Shown piece by piece: positions 1-8,137 of a stretch of DNA of 63,431 nucleotides. This DNA comes from an uncultured Verrucomicrobia subdivision 3 bacterium (GTDB lineage: Bacteria > Verrucomicrobiota > Verrucomicrobiia > Limisphaerales > UBA11358). How positions within the stretch are numbered: the stretch's first letter is position 1; every line of letters starts with the position of its first letter. Location of the stretch: the NCBI GenBank assembly GCA_903911825.1, contig CAIWFB010000050.1, positions 1 to 63,431 of the forward strand, given 5' to 3'. A program made the position numbers and the translations under genes. The notes beneath the pieces are model-generated. The model was given only the letters and a program-made list of their open reading frames with translations. It was not told the DNA's origin and searched no databases.

Positions 1-50
1 CTCGCGGGAAGCACTTCTAAGCCGATTACAACCACCTTTTTGCCAGTGGT

Positions 51-524
51 TTAGACCGGTTTAGGCGTGACTTTTGCCTTGGAACGACCGGGATAGCGGC
101 TGGCGAGGTCGGTGTGGATATCCTCGGCGTTGGGGCGACCGCGTTTGGCAGCTTCATCAGTGTTATTGTAGTAGCCGAGATTGGCCATCATGATCTCGTT
201 GCCTATGACGTTGAAAGTGTCCGTCATCTTCGCCGCGAGCAGGCTGGACTGGGGCATGAATTTCAGAAATTGATCGCGGGCGGCGCGGTCTTTCAGCACC
301 TCGGCGATGGCGATGTAGCTGGGGATGAATTCCGGATGGCTCGTCATGTAGCCCGCGCATTTTTCATCGAAGCCCACCGTCTTCTCGCCGAGCATCACCG
401 AGGTATCGCCTGGGTCGCGGCTGATGAGGAAGGGCAGCAAAGCCTCGATGGCGGTGAGATGACCGAGGATGGCGGTGACGGTGGCGTCGGGAATGGTCAC
501 GGAGATTTGATTGTCAGCAGGCAT
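51..524 (-). CDS. Uncharacterised small protein
   Basis: A 157-residue soluble protein with no signal peptide or membrane segment visible. The N-terminal third has a hydrophobic helical stretch (residues 10-35, TAILGHLTAIEALLPFLIS), the middle is helical with many Asp/Glu/Lys, and the tail is basic (GRPNAEDIHTDLASRYPGR, then SKAKVTPKP). I do not recognise the family. It is the last gene of a minus-strand group and is preceded at 621-650 by a 30-bp motif that also stands in front of the sigma-factor gene at 803-2287, so the two may share a promoter type. Coding is supported by the clean ORF, the acidic/basic layout and codon use like its neighbours. No function is proposed. Confidence 0.7.
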   Translation of the reverse strand: MPADNQISVTIPDATVTAILGHLTAIEALLPFLISRDPGDTSVMLGEKTVGFDEKCAGYMTSHPEFIPSYIAIAEVLKDRAARDQFLKFMPQSSLLAAKMTDTFNVIGNEIMMANLGYYNNTDEAAKRGRPNAEDIHTDLASRYPGRSKAKVTPKPV

Positions 525-620
525 AATGAGTTGTTAGTTCGGTGGATGATTGACCGGCCCGCTGCGCCGACGGAACGCAACCAATGGCTTTCCGCCCACA
601 CCGGGTCGGTCATCAGATTT

Positions 621-650
621 ATGGCCACCGAACGGAAAACCGGACAAACT
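621..650 (-). promoter_or_regulatory. Candidate promoter motif, copy 1
   Basis: Read on the minus strand the motif begins AGTTTGTCCG and ends GGCCAT. It matches 24 of 30 bases, without gaps, with 2297-2326, which lies just upstream of the sigma-factor gene. Both copies have an AT-rich tract on the upstream side. Copy 1 is about 97 bp before the start of the 51-524 gene. The 278-bp gap it lies in (525-802) shows nothing else convincing apart from a 7-bp stem (GGACAAA 642-648 with TTTGTCC 663-669) overlapping the motif. That the motif is a promoter is inference. Confidence 0.45.
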
Positions 651-802
651 TTTTGAAATTATTTTGTCCTTCCGGACGGGCACCATGGGGGACGGGATGA
701 AACCGCGAAAGATGCCAACCACGCGAACCGGAACATTCTCAAGAGATGGCGTCGGGTAACAAATAGAAAATTACGCGCGCAGTATAAGAACCAAGTTCAC
801 AA

Positions 803-2287
803 TTAATAAAATCCGGTCACCACCCATCCGCCATTAGTTTCGACTAAAAACCACCTTTTTATTGTTTGGGAAATGTTATCTATTTGTTGAAGCGTTGAAT
901 CAGTGAATCTCGGCTCTGTGCCATGTTGTGTTTTCTCTCGTTCAATTATTGTTCCTATCAATGCTCTCTTTTGCCCGGAGTGATCATCGTTGATTGAAAT
1001 ATCAACTACCTGTATTCCCACAATTTTGTCCCAATAAGTTGTTGGCAAGCGAGTCAAGTTAGCAGCGAATTCATTGGTTGAAGACCCGCCAGATATTTCA
1101 GATATTCTGTTTTGATCCCCAAGTTTTTTGGCCGCTAAAAAAGTTCTCAAAGCGTCCAATGGTTCGCTTGTTCCGGTCTCTTTCCAGTCGTCGCGGCTCA
1201 TATACGGATTCTTTATTGGAGGGGCATTGGTGTAATTCCTCCACCAGCCAGTTAAATCAGCTACCTTAAAGCTTAATTTTTGATTCTCCTCTCTCAACCT
1301 TGCGAGTTCGTTGTCTTGGCTTTCTTGTGTTTTTACCTGCCCACGTAATTTTAATAATTCTAACTTGTTCTTATTGTTTTTGAGTAAATCGACATTCAGC
1401 CCAGCAATCAAATTTGTCGCTTTGGATAATTCCTCTTGCAACTGCTGCACTTGTCCCGCCAACGGCGCTTGCTGTTGCTGGAGAGTTTGCACTTCAGTGC
1501 GGGCTTTAGCGGCTTCTTTCGCTTCGTAAATTCCCAAGCCCACGCTCACGGTCAACGCGGCGGTCACGGCAAGTTTTTGGAGGGTAGTCATAATCAAAAC
1601 GGTGGTGGCGGTGGCTCCGGCAATTCCGGCGGCAGAAATGGTAGCGGCTAAACCCACGGGCGCGGCTTGGATGGCATGGCTCGCCACGGTGCTGGCGATC
1701 ACGGTGGTGGTCAGGGTGAGGCCGTGTTTCAGCAGGCGGGTGCGCAGTTTTTCCAGCGCGCGGGTCACGCGCTTTTGCGCGGCGTCTTCGTTCATCCGCA
1801 AGGCATCGGCCATTTCGCGGGCAGTTTTGTTCTCAAAAAAGCGCAGCACCAGCGCGGCGCGGTCGGTCTCGCCCAATTCATTCAGCGCGTCGTCCAGCCG
1901 GGGCGCGAGTTGTTGCCAGACTTCCGCCTCCGTCGGACTGCGGCGCGCGGAGTCGGCCTCGTTTTCCTGATTCAAAGTGGATTGCATGTAGGCCTCCTGT
2001 TCGCGGGCGGCGCGGCGGCGTTGTTGGCGCAACGCATCGGCAGCGGCGTAGCGGGTGGTGCGGTAAAGCCACGCGGAAAGGATGGTCCGGGGCCCGAGCG
2101 TGGCGGCTTTGCGGGCGAGGATGATGAAGACGGCCTGCGTGATCTCTTCGGCCAGATGTGCATCGCCGGTCTGCCGCAGCGCAGCAGAGTGCACGAGCCC
2201 GATGTGCCGTTCCACCAGCGTGGTGAACGCGGGTTCGGATTGGCGGGTGGCAAACTCGCGCACCAAGGTCAGGTCATCGGACATCAT
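803..2287 (-). CDS. ECF-type sigma factor fused to a membrane/coiled-coil tail
   Basis: Residues 1-190 are a sigma-70 family ECF factor. Region 2 is around residues 20-85 (LVERHIGLVHSAALRQTGD, then LSAWLYRTTRYAAADALR), and region 4 around 130-185 (LGETDRAALVLRFFENKTA, then ALRMNEDAAQKRVTRALEKL). Normal ECF factors end there. This one continues for about 300 residues: one or two hydrophobic helices at about 195-255, a Gln/Leu/Lys-rich coiled coil at about 258-345, and a C-terminal globular part ending GGWVVTGFY. It therefore appears to be a membrane-tethered sigma factor whose tail could act as its own anti-sigma or sensor; that role is inference. Start ATG ATG at 2287/2284. A 30-bp motif sits 10-39 bp upstream. 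No separate anti-sigma gene is adjacent. Confidence 0.85.
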   Translation of the reverse strand: MMSDDLTLVREFATRQSEPAFTTLVERHIGLVHSAALRQTGDAHLAEEITQAVFIILARKAATLGPRTILSAWLYRTTRYAAADALRQQRRRAAREQEAYMQSTLNQENEADSARRSPTEAEVWQQLAPRLDDALNELGETDRAALVLRFFENKTAREMADALRMNEDAAQKRVTRALEKLRTRLLKHGLTLTTTVIASTVASHAIQAAPVGLAATISAAGIAGATATTVLIMTTLQKLAVTAALTVSVGLGIYEAKEAAKARTEVQTLQQQQAPLAGQVQQLQEELSKATNLIAGLNVDLLKNNKNKLELLKLRGQVKTQESQDNELARLREENQKLSFKVADLTGWWRNYTNAPPIKNPYMSRDDWKETGTSEPLDALRTFLAAKKLGDQNRISEISGGSSTNEFAANLTRLPTTYWDKIVGIQVVDISINDDHSGQKRALIGTIIEREKTQHGTEPRFTDSTLQQIDNISQTIKRWFLVETNGGWVVTGFY

Positions 2288-2296
2288 CCCTTATAC

Positions 2297-2326
2297 ATGG
2301 CCGCAGAATGGGGAAACGGACAAACT
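2297..2326 (-). promoter_or_regulatory. Candidate promoter motif, copy 2 (sigma-factor gene)
   Basis: On the minus strand this 30-bp block reads AGTTTGTCCG through to GGCCAT and matches 24/30 with 621-650. It is followed by GTATAAGGG and then the ATG of the sigma gene, so transcripts starting here would have an almost absent leader. The position suggests an autoregulated ECF promoter, but no transcript start is visible from sequence alone. Confidence 0.5.
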
Positions 2327-2340
2327 AATTTTTTAATTCA

Positions 2341-2412
2341 TGTAGCAGCCGACGTGAGTCGGCTCTGATTCAGCGTGGGGAATATTGGAGCGGACTCACG
2401 TCCGCTGCTACA
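2341..2412. repeat. 72-bp imperfect palindrome (TGTAGCAGC type)
   Basis: The two ends are inverted copies. The left arm begins TGTAGCAGCC GACGTGAGTC and the right arm, reverse complemented, begins TGTAGCAGCG GACGTGAGTC, with about 23 of 25 positions identical and a loop of roughly 22 bp. It lies 5 bp behind the stop codon of the GH78 gene and 53 bp ahead of the sigma gene. It could fold into a strong RNA hairpin behind the GH78 message. It has no ORF and no flanking transposase, so a REP- or MITE-like element is the best description. Confidence 0.8.
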
Positions 2413-2417
2413 GGGGA

Positions 2418-5129
2418 TTAATTTTTCACGCGGAAACTGTATTCGCCGGAGCCGGTGGTGTAACTGGCGCGGCCATTTTCCCAGCGCAGGAACGTAGCAC
2501 CGCGCGGGGCTTGCACGGCGGCGGCACTAGCGGCGGGCACCACAATTTCCGCCGTGGTGTTGGCGGGAATTTCTACTTCCAGTTGGAAACGGTTTTTGCT
2601 GCGCTGCCATTTCACTTCGATCTCGCCGCGCAGAGATTTGTAGCAGGCTTTCACCCACGTGACATCGCCCACTGGCTGCGGCGCGATGCGGATTTTCTTA
2701 AAGCCGTTGTCGGCGGATTGGATGCCCGCGAGGTCGTGATAGAACCATTCCTCGATCTGGCCGAGCATGAAATGATTCTGCGAGGAACCGCCGTCCCACG
2801 CTTCGGTGAGGCTGGTCTTGCCCTTGGCGAGCTGCATGCCGTAGCCGGGTTTGTTGGTCTGGTTGTTGATGTCAAAGATCACATCGCTGCGTCCACCATC
2901 GGCGAGCGCGCGCAACACAAACCGATAACCCACGTCGCCGGCGGTGTTGGCGGTGTTGTTTTCACGGATGTCGCGCACGAGAGCGTCGAGCACGGCGGCG
3001 CGATTCCAGTTGTCGCAAATGCCAAAGGCTAGCGGGATGGCATTGGCGCACTGCGAGCCGGTCGCATAACTGTGATGGGTGGCGTCATAAAATTTTTCGT
3101 TGAACGCGGCGCGGATTTTTTCCGCGAGTTCGGAGAACTCTTTGGCATCCGCATCATGACCCAGCAACGCGGCGGCTTGGGCCATGACGTTGACATTCTC
3201 AAAATAAAACGCGGTGGCGGTCAGCGCGCGCGGCGTGAGTTGCGAGACGCCAGGTTTGTTGGGGCCGAGGTCATACCAATCGCCAAGGCCGTAATCCAAA
3301 ATATAATTGTTCGCGCGCGTGCCAAGGTAGGCGATGTAGGCTTGCATGGCGGCGTAATGGCGGCGGAACAATTCGAGGTCGCCGCTGAATTCGTATTGCT
3401 GCCACGGCACGAGGATGAACGCGGCGCTCCATTCGGGTGAATCACCGAAATTGTTGCGTGGGTGCGCAGCGTCAGTTTTGTCGGCAAAGATGGCATATTC
3501 CGGCGCGGTGGTGGGCACGAGGCCGTTGGTGAGCTGGGAATCCGCGATGTCGTTCATGACTTTGGTGAACAGTTGGTCGAGCGCGAATTCGTAGCGGATG
3601 CCGGGGCCGTTGAGGTGGGCTTGCTCCAGCCAGCCAAGTTTTTCGCGATGCGGACAATCGGTGAGCAGGCTGAGCATGTTGCTGCGCTGCGCCCAGCGGA
3701 CAAGTTTGCGCGTGCGATTGAAAAGGTCGTTGGAACATTCAAATTCGCCCACGGGCTCGGACGACGAATGCATCACGCGCGCGGCGACGGATTTTATTTT
3801 TGGCAATGGGTCGTTGGTGACCGCAGGCGTGAGGTGAATCTGGAAATAACGGCAGCCAACGAAATTAAATTTCGGCGACCAGGTTTCGATGCCATCCGTG
3901 CCTTTGGTGAATTCGCTCAAATAACCGCCGCGTTTTCCCGCGCCCATGGATTTCTGATCCACGCCGCCGTCAGGTCCGAGCAGTTCAGAGGGCATCACGC
4001 TGACTTCGCTGCCCGCCGCGCCAGCGACGGTGATCACTGGAACGTGCGAGGCGTTTTGGCCGAGGTCATAAACGACATCGCCATTCGTGAGTGTGTGGAT
4101 GGCTTTGCCTTGGTGCGTCTCGAAGAATTTCAACGGCGGCGCGGCGCAAGAGAGCCCGCGCAATTCGCCGCCAGGGCCATTGAGAAGAATTGCGGGCGAC
4201 CACTTTGAATCATCGAAGCCGGGTTTATTCCAGCAACATTGAATCAAGCGCGCATCCAAATCTTCGCCACCGTAAATGGTGTTGAAGGTGATGGGCCCAG
4301 CGGAAGTTTTCCACGAGCCATCCGTGACGATGAATTCCACCGAGCCATCGGCATATTCGAGGCGGATCTGCGCGATGGCTTGCTGTTGGCCGAACGAGCG
4401 CTTGAACTTGGTGAAGCGTCCGCTGCCGAGGGAATTATACATGCCGTTGCCGAGTTCGATGCCGATGGCGTTCTGCCCTCGCTGCAATTCGCGCGTGATG
4501 TCGTGCGTGTCGTAGAGACAGGTCGCGTCATACTTCGTCCAGCCGGGGGAAAGAAAATCGTCGCTAACTTTTTTGCCATTGAGCGTCAATTCGTATTGGC
4601 CGAGCCCGCAAATGTTGATGAGTGCGCGTTTGAGTCCGGGCTTGACGGTGAAATCACGGCGTAACAGCAGCGAGGAAATGTCTTTGTCCGCCGCGCCAAT
4701 CCATTGCGCATGCCAGTCGGCTTTAGTTAGCACGCCCATAGTCCATGAAGCGGGCTTGCTCCAAGCTGACGTGTTGCCGTCAGCGTCCCAGACGCGCACT
4801 TGCCAGAAAACTTGCTGCGCTGATTTCAGCGCGGAGCCGCCGTAAGCGATTTGGATATTCTCGTCAGAAATAATTTTCTCGCTGTCCCACAAGTCGCCCT
4901 GCGCGAGGCGTAAATTGTTTTCCGAGGAAGCAACGATGATCTGATACGCAGTTTGTTTCTGATCGCGGTCGCTGCGCGCAAATTTCCAGAAGAGTCGCGG
5001 GCTAGCGGAATCCACGCCAAGCGGGTTGAGGGCGTAGTCGCAGCGAAGTTCGATGGGCGTGAGGGCAGCGCGCGTGTTGATCGTCAGCGCCAAAACGGCG
5101 AGCCAGAGGAGGGCGATGGATTTCTTCAT
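2418..5129 (-). CDS. GH78 family alpha-L-rhamnosidase, secreted
   Basis: A 903-residue exported enzyme that should remove terminal alpha-L-rhamnose from pectic or glycosidic substrates. Start ATG 5129 gives a clean signal peptide (MKKSIALLWLAVLALTINTRA); an in-frame ATG 39 bp upstream only adds a non-signal stretch. The N-terminal Bac_rhamnosid_N region begins LRCDYALNPLGVDSASPRL; the (alpha/alpha)6 catalytic domain spans about 440-790. The usual catalytic block DCPQRDER appears here as DCPHREKLGW with candidate acid E496, and the second acid lies in LTEAWDGG (E776). A C-terminal beta-domain follows. The DCPHREKLGW version marks a distinct GH78 branch. Its nearest neighbour is the beta-helix protein 74 bp upstream on the same strand. 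The second GH78 gene in the window (39425-42601) is only distantly alike. Confidence 0.9.
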   Translation of the reverse strand: MKKSIALLWLAVLALTINTRAALTPIELRCDYALNPLGVDSASPRLFWKFARSDRDQKQTAYQIIVASSENNLRLAQGDLWDSEKIISDENIQIAYGGSALKSAQQVFWQVRVWDADGNTSAWSKPASWTMGVLTKADWHAQWIGAADKDISSLLLRRDFTVKPGLKRALINICGLGQYELTLNGKKVSDDFLSPGWTKYDATCLYDTHDITRELQRGQNAIGIELGNGMYNSLGSGRFTKFKRSFGQQQAIAQIRLEYADGSVEFIVTDGSWKTSAGPITFNTIYGGEDLDARLIQCCWNKPGFDDSKWSPAILLNGPGGELRGLSCAAPPLKFFETHQGKAIHTLTNGDVVYDLGQNASHVPVITVAGAAGSEVSVMPSELLGPDGGVDQKSMGAGKRGGYLSEFTKGTDGIETWSPKFNFVGCRYFQIHLTPAVTNDPLPKIKSVAARVMHSSSEPVGEFECSNDLFNRTRKLVRWAQRSNMLSLLTDCPHREKLGWLEQAHLNGPGIRYEFALDQLFTKVMNDIADSQLTNGLVPTTAPEYAIFADKTDAAHPRNNFGDSPEWSAAFILVPWQQYEFSGDLELFRRHYAAMQAYIAYLGTRANNYILDYGLGDWYDLGPNKPGVSQLTPRALTATAFYFENVNVMAQAAALLGHDADAKEFSELAEKIRAAFNEKFYDATHHSYATGSQCANAIPLAFGICDNWNRAAVLDALVRDIRENNTANTAGDVGYRFVLRALADGGRSDVIFDINNQTNKPGYGMQLAKGKTSLTEAWDGGSSQNHFMLGQIEEWFYHDLAGIQSADNGFKKIRIAPQPVGDVTWVKACYKSLRGEIEVKWQRSKNRFQLEVEIPANTTAEIVVPAASAAAVQAPRGATFLRWENGRASYTTGSGEYSFRVKN

Positions 5130-5203
5130 GGGAGCTTTGATTGAAGCAGGAAAGAGGCAGGTTGGCACGGCGGAAGTGCCGCCAATTCTGATGATGCAGC
5201 GTT

Positions 5204-7093
5204 TTATTTATCAGAAATACCCGCGCCCATCCGAGCGCGGAAATTTTGTTCCAATCCGGCAGCAGCTTTGATGGCTTCAGAAACTTGCGGCCCGTTATTC
5301 GTCCAGACATTGCCGGGGCCGTTAGCATTCTTCAGAAATTTTTCCGAGGGGCACCAGTTGTCGCGCACAGTGATGCCTGATGAACCTTCGTCGAGATACA
5401 GATAAAACCAATGGTTGGTATCGGGCACGAATGGGCTGATGTGGATATCGTGGACGGAATTTTCGCTGACGACAGTGCCGGGCTGGGCGGAGAGCGTGTA
5501 GATGCCCGCTGTGTCGCCGAGCCGTTGAGCGACGTGATGAATGTGATTCGCGTGAATCGAATTATCGCGCATACAGTTCGTGGCTTTCGTCCAGCCCCAG
5601 CCGACGCTGATGCCGGTGTAAGGCAGGTCAAACAGTTCGTTGTGGAGGATGGAAAGATTTCGCACATAACCGGCGGCAATGCCCACGCAGCCCCAATCTT
5701 CATTGCCGCAGTCGTGGATGAGATTGTTGGCGATCGTTTCGCGCAAGCAGATTTCGCGTTCGTCCACTGGATTGTAGGGCAGGTGGGTTTCTACATTTGT
5801 ATCGGAGAATTTGCCGAGTTGAATTCCGTTACCCGCGAGATCGCGGAACGTGCAGCCTTGCACCGCGTCGTCGTGCGTGTCGCTTTGAAAATCCAAACCA
5901 GCCGCGCCGAGGTGTTCAAATGTGCAATTTGTAAACGTGATGTTATTGGCATTTTTTACAGTGACCGCTGCCGGTGGACGCCCAATCCACGCCAGATTGT
6001 CCAAGCCCGCATGATACGCGGTGCCTTTGGGCGAAAGTTTTTTGGCGTCGAGCAGAAACATGCCCGCCTGCAACGGAACGTGGCCCTGCTCGGATGGCCG
6101 TAGCCAGGTGGTGTGCGCAAACGTGATGCCTTCAAAGTGGATATTAGTAGCAGGCTTGTCTGGCGTGCCCGCAATCTCCACCAGCGTTTCCAAAACCGGC
6201 GCGAAAACTTTGGCGCGGGTCATGTCTTCCTCAGCGCGCGGCCAGTAATAAATTTTCCCCGCGCGCGCATCCAAAAACCATTCGCCCGGCGAATCGAGCA
6301 ATTCGATGGCGTTGGCGAAGTAGAATGTTGCTTGGTAATTCGTCGTCACAATGACTGGTGGCCACGGGTGCGTAAATTCAATTTTGCTTTCCGGCTGTTT
6401 GAAGGTGACGCTGGCGTTCGCACCGTTGATCTGGAAAGATTTTACGCGCAGCACAGCAATCTCCCACACCTGATCAATGACCATTTCCAATTCGCGCGAT
6501 TTTTTAATGCCCGCGAGCGCGGCTGTTGGAATGGTAGCGGTTTGATGGGTTTTATCCCAAGCCACGAGGCGAAAGGGTTGCTCGCCATCAGGCGAACGAG
6601 CTCGCACCGCTTTGCGGTCATTTACCCAGAGCTGGCGAAAATTGAACGTTTGAAGGCCGTTTTTCGGCACCTCGGCCACCCAGACTTGTTTTTGGGCCAG
6701 TTTTGATAGGCCAGCGATGTGATTTGTGACGCCTGACCAGTTCCTGATTTCTTTTCCTCCGCTCCAAATGGGTTGCTGGCCTGCGCCAGCCTTGAGCGTT
6801 ATCGACGAACTGATTCCGCCTGGGAAAAATAGCGAGCCAGAAAGCGAATATGTTCCGCTGCCCAAAATGATATTCAATGGCTCAGGTGAATCCCGCAATT
6901 CTACAAGTGCTGACTGCATTTTTTGAGTCCAGTAGAAATCGGTGGGGGTCAATGCTAATTCACGAGCGGGAATTAATTGGCTACCAGCCAGGAAACTAAG
7001 CGATAGCTGGAGAAAGTATTTTACTACCCGCTTAGACCAATGACGAGGAGCGTGAATCGAGTTGGTAGCAAAGGTCATTGGTGTATGCGACAT
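5204..7093 (-). CDS. Secreted right-handed beta-helix protein
   Basis: About 630 residues. The N-terminus has a hydrophobic segment (KYFLQLSLSFLAGSQLIPA) fitting a signal peptide after a basic stretch; ATG 7093 is chosen, and ATG 7078 is equally possible. Residues from about 55 show the pattern of polysaccharide-active beta-helices: LNIILGSGTYSLSGSLFF, later repeated Asn ladders (NNITFTNCTFEHLGAAG, then VQGCTFRDLAGNGIQLG) and RETIANNLIHDCGNEDWGC. The first part resembles the N-terminal domain of DUF1565/GH120-type beta-helix hydrolases, and the enzyme may act on xylosyl, arabinosyl or galacturonosyl links, but no catalytic residue can be assigned. It is co-directional with the GH78 gene and likely co-transcribed. 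A perfect 14-bp palindrome stands just ahead of the start. Confidence 0.75.
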   Translation of the reverse strand: MSHTPMTFATNSIHAPRHWSKRVVKYFLQLSLSFLAGSQLIPARELALTPTDFYWTQKMQSALVELRDSPEPLNIILGSGTYSLSGSLFFPGGISSSITLKAGAGQQPIWSGGKEIRNWSGVTNHIAGLSKLAQKQVWVAEVPKNGLQTFNFRQLWVNDRKAVRARSPDGEQPFRLVAWDKTHQTATIPTAALAGIKKSRELEMVIDQVWEIAVLRVKSFQINGANASVTFKQPESKIEFTHPWPPVIVTTNYQATFYFANAIELLDSPGEWFLDARAGKIYYWPRAEEDMTRAKVFAPVLETLVEIAGTPDKPATNIHFEGITFAHTTWLRPSEQGHVPLQAGMFLLDAKKLSPKGTAYHAGLDNLAWIGRPPAAVTVKNANNITFTNCTFEHLGAAGLDFQSDTHDDAVQGCTFRDLAGNGIQLGKFSDTNVETHLPYNPVDEREICLRETIANNLIHDCGNEDWGCVGIAAGYVRNLSILHNELFDLPYTGISVGWGWTKATNCMRDNSIHANHIHHVAQRLGDTAGIYTLSAQPGTVVSENSVHDIHISPFVPDTNHWFYLYLDEGSSGITVRDNWCPSEKFLKNANGPGNVWTNNGPQVSEAIKAAAGLEQNFRARMGAGISDK

Positions 7094-7102
7094 CTTCTGC
7101 CG

Positions 7103-7116
7103 CCGTTGGCCAACGG
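7103..7116. promoter_or_regulatory. 14-bp perfect palindrome, possible operator
   Basis: CCGTTGGCCAACGG is a perfect inverted repeat ending 10 bp upstream of the beta-helix protein start at 7093, within the 123-bp gap between divergent genes. It could be a repressor site or an RNA hairpin over the start region. No second exact copy was noticed in the window. Confidence 0.35.
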
Positions 7117-7216
7117 TCAACCCATATGGCACAATTCGCAAATAAATTGCTTCTTTTTGCATTATCATAAGTGAAATAGGTGTGCTAGTGTTTGACTACA
7201 CCATCTGTAAAAAGCA

Positions 7217-8047
7217 ATGCGCTCACAAAACGTCATTCCGTCCCGTCGCGTCTCCCGGTTTCAAGCCGGTTTCACTTTAATTGAACTCCTCGTGGTCATT
7301 GCGATCATAGCCATCTTGGCGGCAATGCTTCTGCCTGCTTTGAGCAAAGCCAAGGCCAAGGCTCAGGGGATTTCGTGTTTGAATAATTCTAAGCAAGTGG
7401 TTTTGGCGTGGATTATGTTCAGTGGTGATAATCAGGAGCAATTGATGGGTAATAGCAGCAGCGGCGCATTCGTGCCGAGTAAGGGGACTGATGGAAATTT
7501 TATGGGCTGGGCTAATGAGGATGCCAATACGAACACGTCGCTTTTGATCGGCACCAATGCGTTGATTGCTGATTATATCAAGTCTACGACCATATACAGC
7601 TGTCCGGGTGATAAGGATGCTGCTCAAAATGGTATTCGAGTGAAAACCATTTCCATGAATGCTGCTATGGGTGGCAGTCCGACGCTTCCTGCGGGGGCGG
7701 TGAATGGTAAAACATACATCGCCGCGAGAAAAACCATTGATTTGGTTCCCAGTCCTTCAATGATTTTTGTGACATTGGACGAGCAGGGTGATTGGATGGA
7801 TGACAGCACCTTTAACTTTAACCCTGGGTTGACATCGGGAGTTCAAGTTTTTCGGGAGGTTCCTGGGAGCTATCATGGTGGAGCTGGCAGTCTTTCTTTT
7901 GCTGATGGTCATGCTGAAATTAAGCGTTGGCGAGATACTCGCATTGTTTTGCCCGTGACCAAGACGCGCGGCCAACCGGCTGGGGCGATCAATGTTCGCA
8001 CAAGTGATGATTATGACTGGATGAATGATCGTATGCCGTATCGCTGA
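7217..8047 (+). CDS. Type II/IV pseudopilin-like protein with C-terminal FADGH motif
   Basis: A 276-residue protein of the large verrucomicrobial and planctomycete pseudopilin group. The prepilin peptidase site is at G18/F19 ([18 protein letters not shown]), followed by the amphipathic [20 protein letters not shown] helix and a globular domain. The C-terminus has [20 protein letters not shown], the signature usually seen in the DUF1559-like group. After cleavage the N-terminal helix would insert in the inner membrane. These proteins occur in very many copies per genome and are often paired with secreted repeat proteins, as here with the 8138-11566 gene. The role is therefore probably export- or surface-related rather than a true pilus subunit. 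Start ATG 7217. Confidence 0.85.
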   Translation: MRSQNVIPSRRVSRFQAGFTLIELLVVIAIIAILAAMLLPALSKAKAKAQGISCLNNSKQVVLAWIMFSGDNQEQLMGNSSSGAFVPSKGTDGNFMGWANEDANTNTSLLIGTNALIADYIKSTTIYSCPGDKDAAQNGIRVKTISMNAAMGGSPTLPAGAVNGKTYIAARKTIDLVPSPSMIFVTLDEQGDWMDDSTFNFNPGLTSGVQVFREVPGSYHGGAGSLSFADGHAEIKRWRDTRIVLPVTKTRGQPAGAINVRTSDDYDWMNDRMPYR

Positions 8048-8137
8048 TAAGCAAATTTTCATACTTAATAAACCACTACTTCAATTCAGAACCGCCCAAA
8101 AAATCCCAACAATCAAACTCAAAACACGTTAAATCGT

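Noticed and set aside
1667..2368. A 233-codon plus-strand frame opposite the sigma-factor gene
   Set aside because: Gly/Arg-rich, no domain, fully antisense to a gene with clear sigma motifs.
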